A stretch of DNA of 64,000 nucleotides from assembly GCA_018266915.1 (NCBI GenBank), contig JAFDZM010000076.1:124001-188000 (forward strand), in the 5' to 3' direction. Below the pieces are notes generated by a model. The model was not told the origin of the DNA and searched no databases. It saw only the letters and a program-made list of their open reading frames with translations. Source of the DNA: Bacteroidota bacterium (GTDB taxonomy: Bacteria; Bacteroidota; Bacteroidia; Sphingobacteriales; Sphingobacteriaceae). Made by a program: the position numbers and the translations under genes. Shown here in pieces: positions 35,232 to 43,626 of the stretch. Within the stretch, counting starts at the first letter, position 1; each line of letters begins with the position of its first letter.

Positions 35232-36077
35232 ATGACCTGGTTTAAAAGAGAATCAAAAGGGATAATAACTACAACCGAGGAAAAAAAAGAAGCCCCGGAC
35301 GGGATATGGAATAAATGCCCGAACTGTAAAAAACCATTGCATTACAGCGAACAAGTTGAGAACCAATACGTTTGCCACTACTGCGGTTACCACATCCGTA
35401 TCGGTTCAAAGGAATACTTTTCTATTTTATTTGATAATAACGAGTTTACCGAGCTATATCCAAACCTAAAATCAGGCGACCCGCTGCATTTTGAGGATAC
35501 CAAGAAATACACAGACAGGATAACTGAGACCACCAACAAAACCGGCCTGAAGGACGCTATCCGCGCCGGGGCAGGTAAAATTGACGGCCAGGATATCGTA
35601 ATTGCTTGTATGGATTTTAATTTTATCGGCGGTTCGATGGGCTCAGTAGTTGGTGAAAAGATCGCACGCTCTATCGATTATTGCATCGAGCACAAAGTAC
35701 CATTCCTGATGATATCAAAATCAGGGGGTGCGCGCATGATGGAAGCGGCATTCTCGTTAATGCAGATGGCTAAGACTTCAGCTAAGCTGGCTTTACTGGC
35801 TCAGGCTAAAATACCTTACATCTCATTATTGACCGACCCTACCACCGGTGGTGTGACCGCATCTTATGCAATGTTGGGCGATATCAATATTGCTGAACCA
35901 GGATCACTGATAGGCTTTGCCGGCCCGAGGGTTATTAAAGAGACGATTAAGAAGGACCTTCCAAAAGGTTTCCAAACTGCAGAGTTTGTACAGGAACATG
36001 GTTTCCTTGACTTCATAGTTGATCGCCGTGAAATGAAAGAAAAGCTGGCTACTTTCTTAAAAATGATGGCTAATTAA
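35232..36077 (+). CDS. accD: acetyl-CoA carboxylase carboxyltransferase subunit beta
   Basis: Beta half of the AccAD carboxyltransferase making malonyl-CoA for fatty acids. 281 residues with the N-terminal zinc ribbon [12 protein letters not shown]...CHYCGYH (about 30-56) and the crotonase-like core [34 protein letters not shown] and [10 protein letters not shown]. accA is not adjacent. A terminator follows. Confidence 0.96.
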   Translation: MTWFKRESKGIITTTEEKKEAPDGIWNKCPNCKKPLHYSEQVENQYVCHYCGYHIRIGSKEYFSILFDNNEFTELYPNLKSGDPLHFEDTKKYTDRITETTNKTGLKDAIRAGAGKIDGQDIVIACMDFNFIGGSMGSVVGEKIARSIDYCIEHKVPFLMISKSGGARMMEAAFSLMQMAKTSAKLALLAQAKIPYISLLTDPTTGGVTASYAMLGDINIAEPGSLIGFAGPRVIKETIKKDLPKGFQTAEFVQEHGFLDFIVDRREMKEKLATFLKMMAN

Positions 36078-36100
36078 TCATCAAGATACTTCAAAAGAAA

Positions 36101-36134
36101 AAAGGCTTTGGTCGTAACCAGAGCCTTTTTCTTT
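36101..36134 (+). terminator. intrinsic terminator after accD
   Basis: 12-bp stem 36101-36112 with 36117-36128 (one G-U pair), loop CGTA, then TTTCTTTTT. Confidence 0.85.
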
Positions 36135-36269
36135 TTGATGCGCCTTGTCGACGCCCGTAGGATATTCGGTTATCCCACTGATTTGCAATAACCCGGATTT
36201 TGTCTGAATTATTTGCTATGTTAATACCAAGTTACGATTTTATTTGGTCTTTACAAGGTATTTTTCGTT

Positions 36270-36497
36270 TTATGTTCCGATACCTACGGTGCCTTCCAAT
36301 GCGCCACCTCCGGGTTCATTATTATAAGGTGAATCGGCCAAACTTCCGTCTTTATTCAGCACTTTTTTCGGTTTATCCTTATCCGGACCATTCTTTTCAA
36401 GTGGCCCGCCAGACTTTTTATTGGCCGATGCATTGTCTGATTTTTTTGCTTTATTTTTTTCCTGAACTTCATCTTCAGGATCAAGATACTCACTCAT
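36270..36497 (-). CDS. small hydrophilic disordered protein A
   Basis: 75 residues from the ATG at 36497 (MSEYLDPEDEVQEKN). No hydrophobic core, signal or cysteines; rich in Lys, Asp, Asn, Gly and Pro (KKSGGPLEKNGPDKDKPKK). Predicted disordered. Next to a second protein of the same character (36568-36846). Such small hydrophilic proteins are sometimes stress-related, but nothing here proves it. Confidence 0.55.
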   Translation of the reverse strand: MSEYLDPEDEVQEKNKAKKSDNASANKKSGGPLEKNGPDKDKPKKVLNKDGSLADSPYNNEPGGGALEGTVGIGT

Positions 36498-36567
36498 GAT
36501 AATTAGATTTTTAAATAAAGACAAATCACAAGGCGGACAGCCTTGCAATATGTCTTTTTGATTAAAT

Positions 36568-36846
36568 TTATATGCTTTCTGTTCCAGGTTCGTGACCGAT
36601 CATGCGACCAGTAGTTCGACCCAGCTTTTTGGACTCAAAGTCAGTTTTAGCGGCTCCAACTGAAGGAAACTCCTTTTTATTGGGTGGCGTCACATCATTA
36701 CGTTCGGTAAATGAAGAGTCTGCTCCCTCCTGTTGCTGGCTTGTCTCACTTTCGTGAGGGTAGATTGCCTCTTCTTTTGAACCGCGGTTTCCAGGTTTCT
36801 TATTTTTATCCTGCGCGTGGCTGGATTTTTCTTTTTCAGTTATCAT
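36568..36846 (-). CDS. small hydrophilic disordered protein B
   Basis: 92 residues, MITEKEKSSHAQDKNKK at the start, strongly hydrophilic (Lys, Glu, Ser, Gln), with a short C-terminal stretch FESKKLGRTTGRMIGHEPG that might be a recognition segment. No known domain. Followed 70 nt later by protein A on the same strand; probably co-transcribed. Confidence 0.55.
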   Translation of the reverse strand: MITEKEKSSHAQDKNKKPGNRGSKEEAIYPHESETSQQQEGADSSFTERNDVTPPNKKEFPSVGAAKTDFESKKLGRTTGRMIGHEPGTESI

Positions 36847-36950
36847 AGGTTTATACGTTTAATATACTACTATATAAACCCTTTGAATTACCCTATTGTT
36901 TTTATTTATTTCTTAAAGTGAAATAAATTTACCGATAAATTTAGATCAAA

Positions 36951-38087
36951 TCAAGCATAGGTCATGCATAATTCTTTCACCTTTGACACGGTATAATCCA
37001 CTTCCTGTTTGGTATTATATTTTGAGAAAGAGAAACGCACCGACGGACGTGTAGGATCGCCGCCTATGGCAGTTAATACGTGAGAACCGATGTCGCTGCC
37101 CGAGCTGCATGCACTGCCGCCCGATGCAGAAATTCCTGCGATATCCAGGTTAAACAGCATCATATCCGCCATGTCGCTGCAAGGGAATGATACGTTTAAC
37201 ACGGTATACAAGCTTTTAGCCGGATCGGTCTCACCATTAAACTCGATAGCCGGAATATTTTCCTTCAGCTGACCGATCATATAAGTTTTAAGAGCCTGTA
37301 TCTGGTTTTGGTGCTCATCCATATTAGCATAAGCCAATTCCAAGGCCTTGGCTAAACCTACAATACCGTAAACATTTTCGGTACCGCCACGCATATTGCG
37401 CTCCTGTGAGCCCCCGTAGATGAATGGTTTGATCTTCACCTTATGATTAACATGCAAAAAGCCTATTCCTTTAGGGCCATGCAGTTTATGGGCAGCACAA
37501 ACCATAAAGTGAGCTTTTAATTTGCTCAGGTCATGTCGGTAATGGCCCATAGTCTGAACCGTGTCAGAATGATAAATAGCGTTATAATGTTCACACAAAT
37601 CTCCAATGCGATCCATATCGCTAAGGGTGCCAACTTCGTTATTTGCATGCATCAACGATACCAGGCTGCGGTCGTTACCTTTCAATAATTCTTCCAGGTG
37701 GGTATAATCGATATTGCCTTTGTTGTCGGTGTCTACAAAGCTCAATTTGATAGTGCCTGCCTTTTGCATTGCTTCCAATGTATGGATCACCGCATGATGC
37801 TCCAGGCGACTGGATATAGCGTGCTTTAAGCCATTATCTACAATCCCACAGCGAATAGCAGTATTATCCGCCTCCGTACCACCCGACGTGAAAAATATCT
37901 CGGCAGGTGAGGTATGCAATAAATTAGCAACTGTTTTACGGGCTTTTTCTACAATAGAACGTACCTCGCGGCCATGAGCATGTATGGATGACGGATTACC
38001 ATAGTTGTTTTCCATCACCTTAAACATTTCCTTTAGAACTTCAGGGTCAATAGGCGTAGTAGCAGCATTATCAAAATAGACACGCAT
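36951..38087 (-). CDS. cysteine desulfurase (IscS/NifS class)
   Basis: PLP enzyme that removes sulfur from cysteine for Fe-S clusters or tRNA thiolation. 378 residues. Marks: YFDNAATTPIDPEVL, FTSGGTEADNTAI, SLMHANNEVGTLSDM, the PLP Lys in AAHKLHGPKGIGF near residue 203, and the active Cys loop SASGGSACSSGSDIGSH near residue 325. No iscU or iscR neighbours, so the acceptor is unclear. Start ATG 38087. Confidence 0.94.
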   Translation of the reverse strand: MRVYFDNAATTPIDPEVLKEMFKVMENNYGNPSSIHAHGREVRSIVEKARKTVANLLHTSPAEIFFTSGGTEADNTAIRCGIVDNGLKHAISSRLEHHAVIHTLEAMQKAGTIKLSFVDTDNKGNIDYTHLEELLKGNDRSLVSLMHANNEVGTLSDMDRIGDLCEHYNAIYHSDTVQTMGHYRHDLSKLKAHFMVCAAHKLHGPKGIGFLHVNHKVKIKPFIYGGSQERNMRGGTENVYGIVGLAKALELAYANMDEHQNQIQALKTYMIGQLKENIPAIEFNGETDPAKSLYTVLNVSFPCSDMADMMLFNLDIAGISASGGSACSSGSDIGSHVLTAIGGDPTRPSVRFSFSKYNTKQEVDYTVSKVKELCMTYA

Positions 38088-38092
38088 GGGAT

Positions 38093-38123
38093 AGTAATTA
38101 GTTAACCAGTTAACCAGAGATTA
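38093..38123. repeat. short 8-nt tandem array (unit AGTTAACC)
   Basis: Two identical AGTTAACC units (38100-38115) flanked by related AG-starting units, just upstream of the cysteine desulfurase ATG. A 6-bp hairpin TTGGTG/CACCAA (38141-38156) follows. No clear inverted partner. Confidence 0.45.
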
Positions 38124-38222
38124 GTAACAAATTCAGATCATTGGTGACATCACCAACGATGACAGAAGAAAGAATCCCCAAAACTCTTTTACTCTGCCAG
38201 TAGAATTCAGTCAATAATCCTG

Positions 38223-39608
38223 TTACAAATTGAGAATTTCTTTTATATCAGTAATGATCTTGTTGGCCAGGTTATCTGCTATCGTTTCTGAATTTCCTTC
38301 AGAATAAATGCGGATGATCGGCTCAGTGTTTGACCGGCGCAAATGTACCCATTCTTTATCAAATTCTATCTTCAGTCCGTCAATAGTCGAATGCGGTTGC
38401 TTTTTGTATTTATCTTCTACTTTAAGCAGCAAGCGATCAATATCCATTTCCGGAGTTAGCGTGATCTTATTTTTAGAAATAAAGTAGCCCGGGTACGAAG
38501 CTCTTAAGCTTGAAACCGATTTACCATATTTAGCCAAATGGGTTAAAAACAAAGCTATGCCAACCAAGGCATCACGTCCGTAATGCAGTTCAGGATAGAT
38601 CACGCCGCCATTGCCTTCACCACCAATAACTGCGTTCACTTCCTTCATTTTGTTTACTACGTTTACCTCTCCTACTGCTGCTGCATGATATTCGCCACCA
38701 GCTTTCTCGGTTACGTCGCGTAATGCACGGGTTGATGAAAGGTTGGAAACGGTATTCCCTTTTTTATGCTTTAATACATAATCAGCAACAGCTACCAGGG
38801 TATACTCCTCGCCAAACATATTGCCATCCTCGCAAACAAATGCCAGGCGGTCAACATCTGGATCAACAGCAATGCCTAAATGCGCTCCTTTTTTTACTAC
38901 CTCGTTTGATAGTGCGATCAGGTTCTCAGGCAGTGGTTCCGGGTTATGCGGGAAATTACCATCCGGATCGCAGTATAATTTATGAACGGTTTTTACGCCC
39001 AGTGCCTTCAACAAAGCCGGTACAAATATGCCCCCGGTGGAGTTAACGCAATCAATAACTATCTTGAACTCTGCTTTAGCAATAGCAGCCACATCAACCA
39101 ATGGCAGCGCCAAAATACTATCGATATGTCTTTGCACATAGCTGCTATCAGTAGTGACCTGGCCCAACTCGTTTACATCCGCATATTTAACTTCACCTTT
39201 CTCAGCAATATCTAATACTTCTTTGCCGTCTGCATCGCTAATAAACTCACCTTTCTCGTTCAGCAATTTAAGCGCGTTCCATTGTTTTGGGTTGTGACTG
39301 GCAGTCAGAATAATACCGCCTGCAGCTTCTTCCCATGGCACTGCAACTTCAACTGTTGGTGTAGTAGAAAGACCCAAATCGACCACATCAATACCCAAAC
39401 CCTGCAAAGTGCCAACAACCAGGTTATTCACCATAGTACCCGAAATACGTGCATCGCGGCCTACCACGATCTTCTTTTTTCCTGATCGTTTTACAGCCCA
39501 TACACCATATGCCGAAGTAAATTTTACGATATCCAATGGCGTTAAACCATCACCTGCCGCGCCGCCAATGGTGCCGCGAATTCCCGAGATTGATTTTATT
39601 AAAGTCAA
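38223..39608 (-). CDS. glmM: phosphoglucosamine mutase (TTG start)
   Basis: Interconverts glucosamine 6- and 1-phosphate for UDP-GlcNAc. 461 residues of alpha-D-phosphohexomutase fold: phosphoserine loop ILTASHNPKQWNALKLL, metal loop DPDVDRLAFV, sugar loop GGEGNGGVIYPE and phosphate loop RRSNTEPIIRIYSE. The family N-terminus MTLIKSISGIRGTIGG is encoded from TTG 39608; no ATG is available. Phosphomannomutase is the alternative reading, but the start motif and active-site context favour GlmM. Confidence 0.88.
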   Translation of the reverse strand: MTLIKSISGIRGTIGGAAGDGLTPLDIVKFTSAYGVWAVKRSGKKKIVVGRDARISGTMVNNLVVGTLQGLGIDVVDLGLSTTPTVEVAVPWEEAAGGIILTASHNPKQWNALKLLNEKGEFISDADGKEVLDIAEKGEVKYADVNELGQVTTDSSYVQRHIDSILALPLVDVAAIAKAEFKIVIDCVNSTGGIFVPALLKALGVKTVHKLYCDPDGNFPHNPEPLPENLIALSNEVVKKGAHLGIAVDPDVDRLAFVCEDGNMFGEEYTLVAVADYVLKHKKGNTVSNLSSTRALRDVTEKAGGEYHAAAVGEVNVVNKMKEVNAVIGGEGNGGVIYPELHYGRDALVGIALFLTHLAKYGKSVSSLRASYPGYFISKNKITLTPEMDIDRLLLKVEDKYKKQPHSTIDGLKIEFDKEWVHLRRSNTEPIIRIYSEGNSETIADNLANKIITDIKEILNL

Positions 39609-39626
39609 TGTATTAAATATTTGAGT

Positions 39627-39635
39627 GCAAAATTA
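39627..39635 (-). promoter_or_regulatory. -7 box TAATTTTGC before glmM
   Basis: Exact TAnnTTTGC on the minus strand, 18 nt before the TTG start. A TTTG at 39662-39659 could be the -33 element, though its 23-nt spacing is long. Confidence 0.45.
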
Positions 39636-39696
39636 AAAATATTTGAACGATAGCTGCACAAAATCCGAAGGCTTAGACCGGATTTTGATAATTAGC

Positions 39697-39704
39697 TATA
39701 TTTG
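39697..39704 (+). promoter_or_regulatory. -7 box TATATTTG before the methyltransferase
   Basis: Exact TAnnTTTG 18 nt before the ATG at 39723. Confidence 0.4.
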
Positions 39705-39722
39705 TGACTATACAAAAACACT

Positions 39723-40460
39723 ATGGCCAACGAATGGTTTTACGACTGGTTTAATTCTCCGTATTACCATTTGTTATATCATAAACGAGATGATGCCGAG
39801 GCTCAGTATTTCATCGATAATTTACTTTCCAAACTTCATATCCCGCTCCATTCGAAGCTTTTGGATATAGCCTGCGGGCGGGGCCGCCATGCTATCTACC
39901 TGAATACACATGGCTATGACGTTACCGGCATCGATCTTTCTGTCGAAAACATCCGCTTCGCCAAACAATTTGAAAACGATTCGTTGAGGTTTCTCGTGCA
40001 TGATATGCGCGAATTGTCCTATGACCGTTACTTTGATGTTGCTTTTAACCTATTTACCAGCTTTGGCTATTTTGCAACAGATGAGCAGCATATAGACACA
40101 CTCGTCAATTTTCACAACGCGTTAAAACCGGGCGGTTTGTTGGTGTTAGATTATTTCAATAGTCATAAAATATTGCAAAAGCTGGTGCCAAATGATGTAA
40201 AAAAGGTAGAGGATGTTGAGTTTCACATTCATAGAACCGTTAATGGGAATAAGATCATCAAAACCATTTCGTTCGATCATGGCAATGAGAGTTACTCTTT
40301 TAAAGAAATAGTAAGCACCTTTATGGAAGCTGATTTTGTGAGATTCTTTAAACAAAGTAGTTTTGAAATTATAAGTACTTTTGGCAGCTACGGACTGGAC
40401 GGATTTGATGCAGAACACTCCGACCGATTAATATTTATTTGCAAAAGATCAGATGCTTGA
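39723..40460 (+). CDS. class I SAM-dependent methyltransferase
   Basis: 245 residues. SAM-binding motif I is KLLDIACGRGRHAIYLN (about 43-59) with GYDVTGIDLSVENIRFA following and LKPGGLLVLDYFN later, typical of the Methyltransf_25/11 group. Substrate unknown. Overlaps the next gene by 8 nt; the methyltransferase, PAP2 and ZIP genes form one tight operon. Confidence 0.87.
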   Translation: MANEWFYDWFNSPYYHLLYHKRDDAEAQYFIDNLLSKLHIPLHSKLLDIACGRGRHAIYLNTHGYDVTGIDLSVENIRFAKQFENDSLRFLVHDMRELSYDRYFDVAFNLFTSFGYFATDEQHIDTLVNFHNALKPGGLLVLDYFNSHKILQKLVPNDVKKVEDVEFHIHRTVNGNKIIKTISFDHGNESYSFKEIVSTFMEADFVRFFKQSSFEIISTFGSYGLDGFDAEHSDRLIFICKRSDA

Positions 40461-41016
40461 ACATCTTATACAATTAGACCGGCACATATTTTTTTATATC
40501 AATCACGATCTGACCAATCCATTTTTTGATTGGCTGATGCCGATCCTGCGTAACCCGCGCACCTGGATTCCGTTGTATGTTTTCATATTGGTTTTTTGCC
40601 TATGGAAGTATAAGAAGACGGGCGCTCTTATTGTGATCTTGTTTGCACTTTCCGCCGGCTTTGCAGATTTTACCAGTGTGCATCTGATGAAGAACACTGT
40701 ACAACGTCTCAGACCTTGCCGCGACCCGATAGATTCAGAAACTGCTACTATCCGCGTGCCCTGCGGAACAGGCTATAGTTTTCCATCAACCCATGCTACG
40801 GATCATTTTGCAATGGCTGCCTTCATAAGCTTTGTATTTTTCAGGCGATGGAAATGGATATGGCTCTGGGCTGTTTTATGGGCAGGGTCGATTTCGTTTG
40901 CGCAAGTGTATGTTGGTGTACATTTCCCAATTGATGTTACTGTGGGCATGCTCTATGGTATTTTTGTGGGATGGCTATTCTACTTGGTATTTAAAAAATT
41001 TCAACCTGATTTTTAA
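40453..41016 (+). CDS. PAP2-family membrane phosphatase
   Basis: 187-residue membrane protein with five or six hydrophobic segments and the PAP2 motifs: KNTVQRLRPCRDP (motif 1), GYSFPSTHATDHFAMA (motif 2; STH instead of SGH) and AQVYVGVHFPIDVTVG (motif 3; Gln where Arg is usual, His and Asp kept). Candidates are undecaprenyl-diphosphate or phosphatidate-type substrates, or a lipid A phosphatase. One-base overlap with the ZIP gene. Confidence 0.85.
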   Translation: MLEHLIQLDRHIFFYINHDLTNPFFDWLMPILRNPRTWIPLYVFILVFCLWKYKKTGALIVILFALSAGFADFTSVHLMKNTVQRLRPCRDPIDSETATIRVPCGTGYSFPSTHATDHFAMAAFISFVFFRRWKWIWLWAVLWAGSISFAQVYVGVHFPIDVTVGMLYGIFVGWLFYLVFKKFQPDF

Positions 41017-41732
41017 TGGCTCTCTGGAAAATATTGGTTTTATTTTTTGGTGCTTTTTCGGGCGGCATGTCAGTGTTCCTCTTTAAAGGGGACAACCACA
41101 AAAACCTGAAACTGGTGTTGTCCTTTAGCGGGGCCTATTTGTTCGGTATCACAGTTTTGCACCTGATACCCGATGCTTATCATGGCAACGATAATTATGT
41201 CGGGGTATTTATTCTGATCGGCTTTTTATTCCAGATCGTGCTGGAACAATTTTCAGAAGGAATTGAACATGGGCACATGCACAAACCCGATCATGAGCAT
41301 GTAGCTTTTCCATTGGGGATTTTAATCAGTCTTTGCATACATGCGTTCCTGGAGGGTATGCCGTTGGCTGAAGGCGATCAAAATCAACTCGTTTGGGGGA
41401 TTGCCTTGCACCACGTTCCTGCGGCGTTTGCATTGGCTACAGTTTTACTGGCCAACCAGCAAAGCAAAGGTAAAACCATATCATTTGTGATACTATTCGC
41501 TATTATGGCGCCTGCGGGCTACTTTTTCAGCAACGCGCTAAGCACCGGCGGCATTGGGAACCTACAGCAATATTTTAATCGAATAATGGGGGTTGTGATC
41601 GGGATATTTTTGCATATATCTACTACGATACTGTTTGAATCAGGGCCGGATCATAAGTTTACGGTAAGGAAATTGGTTGCGGTGTTATTGGGGGTGGCAT
41701 TGGCGTTAGTGGGGTTTATAAGTGAATTGTAG
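41016..41732 (+). CDS. ZIP-family metal transporter
   Basis: 238 residues, about eight hydrophobic segments. The metal-site helices are visible: ISLCIHAFLEGMPLAEGD (HxxxEG) and ALHHVPAAFALATVLL (HHxPxxxA). A His-rich cytoplasmic loop GIEHGHMHKPDHEH between early membrane segments would bind zinc. Probably imports Zn2+ or related divalent ions. ATG overlaps the PAP2 stop. Confidence 0.88.
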   Translation: MALWKILVLFFGAFSGGMSVFLFKGDNHKNLKLVLSFSGAYLFGITVLHLIPDAYHGNDNYVGVFILIGFLFQIVLEQFSEGIEHGHMHKPDHEHVAFPLGILISLCIHAFLEGMPLAEGDQNQLVWGIALHHVPAAFALATVLLANQQSKGKTISFVILFAIMAPAGYFFSNALSTGGIGNLQQYFNRIMGVVIGIFLHISTTILFESGPDHKFTVRKLVAVLLGVALALVGFISEL

Positions 41733-41978
41733 GCTGGTGCGAGGCGCTTGGCGGATGGCGTTTATCCTGCTTTAAATAATACCCTTGTTGCCATATTGAG
41801 CGATAGCGAAATATCTGTCGCGAGTTATATCTTCACTGACGTGTATTTGTATGTCAGGATTCATTTATAATTTCTGCAAAAAAAAGTAAGTCCGTTATAG
41901 ATTCTTCGCTTTCGCTGAGGATGACAAGGAAAAGTTTTAAATAAATCCGAAATCGAAATTCCGACTTCCGAAATCAAA
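41733..41978. repeat. imperfect inverted repeat and 7-nt array after the ZIP gene
   Basis: 41790-41816 and 41899-41925 are 27-nt arms that pair imperfectly (20 of 27), containing GAGCGATAGCGAA and TTCGCTTTCGCTGAG. 41943-41977 is a separate five-unit 7-nt array (AAATCCG, AAATCGA, and so on) reaching the MarR gene end. No gene is seen here. Confidence 0.55.
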
Positions 41979-42428
41979 TCATCCTCTTAATTTATCCAGC
42001 AGATCACTCAACTTACCTGCTTCTTCTTCAGTGAGGTTATTTTTCAGCATGTCTTTGGTTTTGAATTCCTCATCCATTTTGGATAGGATTTCCAGCCCGG
42101 CTTCGCTGATGCGGATATCTACGGCGCGGCGGTCTTTATTATTAGTGCAACGGGAAACCAGTCCTTTTTGAATCAGGCGATCAACAATGCGGGATGCGTC
42201 AGACATTTTATCCAGCATACGCTCTTTGATCATGTTGATGGTGGCGGGGTTGGGGTATTGCCCGCGAAGGATGCGCAGCACGTTAAATTGCTGCTGGGTA
42301 AGATTATGCCTTTCAAACCGGCAACGGAACGTATTACTCAACCACCCATAGGTATAAGTAATATTAATAACGGCTTTGTGATAATTATCCTCAAACTTAT
42401 TGCTCTGTATTTCTTCCCCTATTTGCAT
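41979..42428 (-). CDS. MarR-family transcriptional regulator
   Basis: 149 residues from ATG 42428 (MQIGEEIQSNKFEDNYHKA); a GTG 12 nt upstream is the alternative. Winged helix-turn-helix in the middle: LTQQQFNVLRILRGQYPNP, KMSDASRIVDRLIQKGLV, then the wing TNNKDRRAVDIRI, and a C-terminal dimerisation helix. Typical MarR regulator, ligand unknown. Upstream is the DUF5522 gene; targets may be local or distant. Confidence 0.88.
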   Translation of the reverse strand: MQIGEEIQSNKFEDNYHKAVINITYTYGWLSNTFRCRFERHNLTQQQFNVLRILRGQYPNPATINMIKERMLDKMSDASRIVDRLIQKGLVSRCTNNKDRRAVDIRISEAGLEILSKMDEEFKTKDMLKNNLTEEEAGKLSDLLDKLRG

Positions 42429-42469
42429 ACCGTCTTTCACTTTATAATAACTTAATGCAAAGATGTTGA

Positions 42470-42634
42470 TTATTTCTTAATTTGTTTAGGTTCAGGCTCC
42501 TTTTGTTTCCCGTAATCCCACGGACAATGCAGGCATTTGTTTTTACAACAATATCCCCGCTTTAAATGATATTCCCTGGTGAAAACAAAATTCCCATCCT
42601 CGTTGATATAATAGTCAACATTTTCTATCAGCAT
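42470..42634 (-). CDS. DUF5522 small protein
   Basis: 54 residues from ATG 42634 (MLIENVDYYINEDGNFVF). The family core is clear: tyrosine-rich start, REYHLKRGYCC, then KCLHCPWDYG, so a C-C...C-x2-C cluster that may bind a metal. A Bacteroidota family of unknown function. Its ATG lies one base after the stop of the metallo-beta-lactamase gene, so it is translated from the same mRNA. Confidence 0.8.
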   Translation of the reverse strand: MLIENVDYYINEDGNFVFTREYHLKRGYCCKNKCLHCPWDYGKQKEPEPKQIKK

Positions 42635-42635
42635 C

Positions 42636-43574
42636 CTAATTCAAAATTTTCACAAAGATAGCATCGCCAAAATGTTTTCTTAAATGATTACCGTCGCCAT
42701 GCAAGGTCCATATTTGTTTAGGCTGAGTTTTTTCTACGGTGAGTAAAATATCATTCCAATCCACATGATCCGAAATAAACAGGGTATCATTCTGATTTAC
42801 CTGCAGGTTTTTCCATCCGGAAGCAAACAAGCGCTTTACTCCTGTCGCCCTGATATAGCTATCAAAAGTAAACGGAGGGACAATGTATACGTATTCCTGC
42901 TGCGTTTTCATCAGCTTGCGGCTGTATAATTGATATTTACCTAAAGTAAATCCCATCTTCTCATAGATCGCATTCATCGGCATTATCTTATGATGAACCA
43001 ATATGGTTTTGTTCGGTGCATACTCACTAATCAGTTTTATTAAGCGCTGGCTTTTACCTAATGCATAAGCCCCCAACAGGATATTGCTTTTGATATCATT
43101 CAGTTTCTTTATTTCCTCAATAGGGTCTGGATGGATAACATTTGGATCGGCAAAAGTACTTTCGGTGATCAGAACATCCGCTTTTACCCATTCGATTGGC
43201 TCGCATGTGGAATCAGGCTGCAGTTTATAGTCCCCGGTATACAAATATTTTGTTCCCTGGTATTCCATTAATATCTGCGCTGAGCCCAGCATATGCCCGG
43301 CAGGGATAAAAGTTGTCTGTATATCTCCGATTGCAAATGGTTTATCATAAGCGACAATATCGAATTCCTTTGCAGCAGTTTTACCGTAACGCAATTGCAT
43401 AAAAGCAGCCGTTGCTTCGGTGCAATAAACCTGGTTGTTATTGGCAATAGCGTGATCGGCATGTGCGTGGGAAACAACAGCAGTTTTTACCGGTTGCTGC
43501 GGATCAATATAAAACTGACCGTACTTGCAGTACAGGCCGTTAGTATCAAAATAAAGGAAATCGTCTAGAATCAT
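42636..43574 (-). CDS. metallo-beta-lactamase-fold exonuclease-like protein
   Basis: 312 residues of the MBL/beta-CASP-like type related to mRNA 3'-end processing factors and DNA-ligase-associated exonucleases. Metal motif VVSHAHADHAIANN (HxHxDH), then IPAGHMLGSAQIL, YTGDYKL, and later SDHVDWND and TLHGDGNH. No DNA ligase gene is adjacent, so RNA or DNA as substrate is open. Start ATG 43574 lies within the first unit of a 7-nt array. Confidence 0.82.
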   Translation of the reverse strand: MILDDFLYFDTNGLYCKYGQFYIDPQQPVKTAVVSHAHADHAIANNNQVYCTEATAAFMQLRYGKTAAKEFDIVAYDKPFAIGDIQTTFIPAGHMLGSAQILMEYQGTKYLYTGDYKLQPDSTCEPIEWVKADVLITESTFADPNVIHPDPIEEIKKLNDIKSNILLGAYALGKSQRLIKLISEYAPNKTILVHHKIMPMNAIYEKMGFTLGKYQLYSRKLMKTQQEYVYIVPPFTFDSYIRATGVKRLFASGWKNLQVNQNDTLFISDHVDWNDILLTVEKTQPKQIWTLHGDGNHLRKHFGDAIFVKILN

Positions 43575-43626
43575 TGGTCATTGGTCACTAGTCATTCAGC
43601 TAAAAAACTAATGATTAATGACTGCT
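43573..43626. repeat. inverted pair of 7-nt tandem arrays (unit ATTGGTC) overlapping start and stop codons
   Basis: Four 7-mers at 43573-43600 (ATTGGTC twice, then variants) face four inverted 7-mers at about 43599-43626 (AACTAAT, GATTAAT). The MBL start codon lies in the first unit, and the last codons of coaE lie in the right arm, so the repeats have entered coding sequence. Confidence 0.75.

Noticed and set aside
38093-38222. Possible RNA element between glmM and the cysteine desulfurase
   Set aside because: Only a short 8-nt array and a 6-bp hairpin are seen; no conserved riboswitch layout such as a T-box or SAM core.
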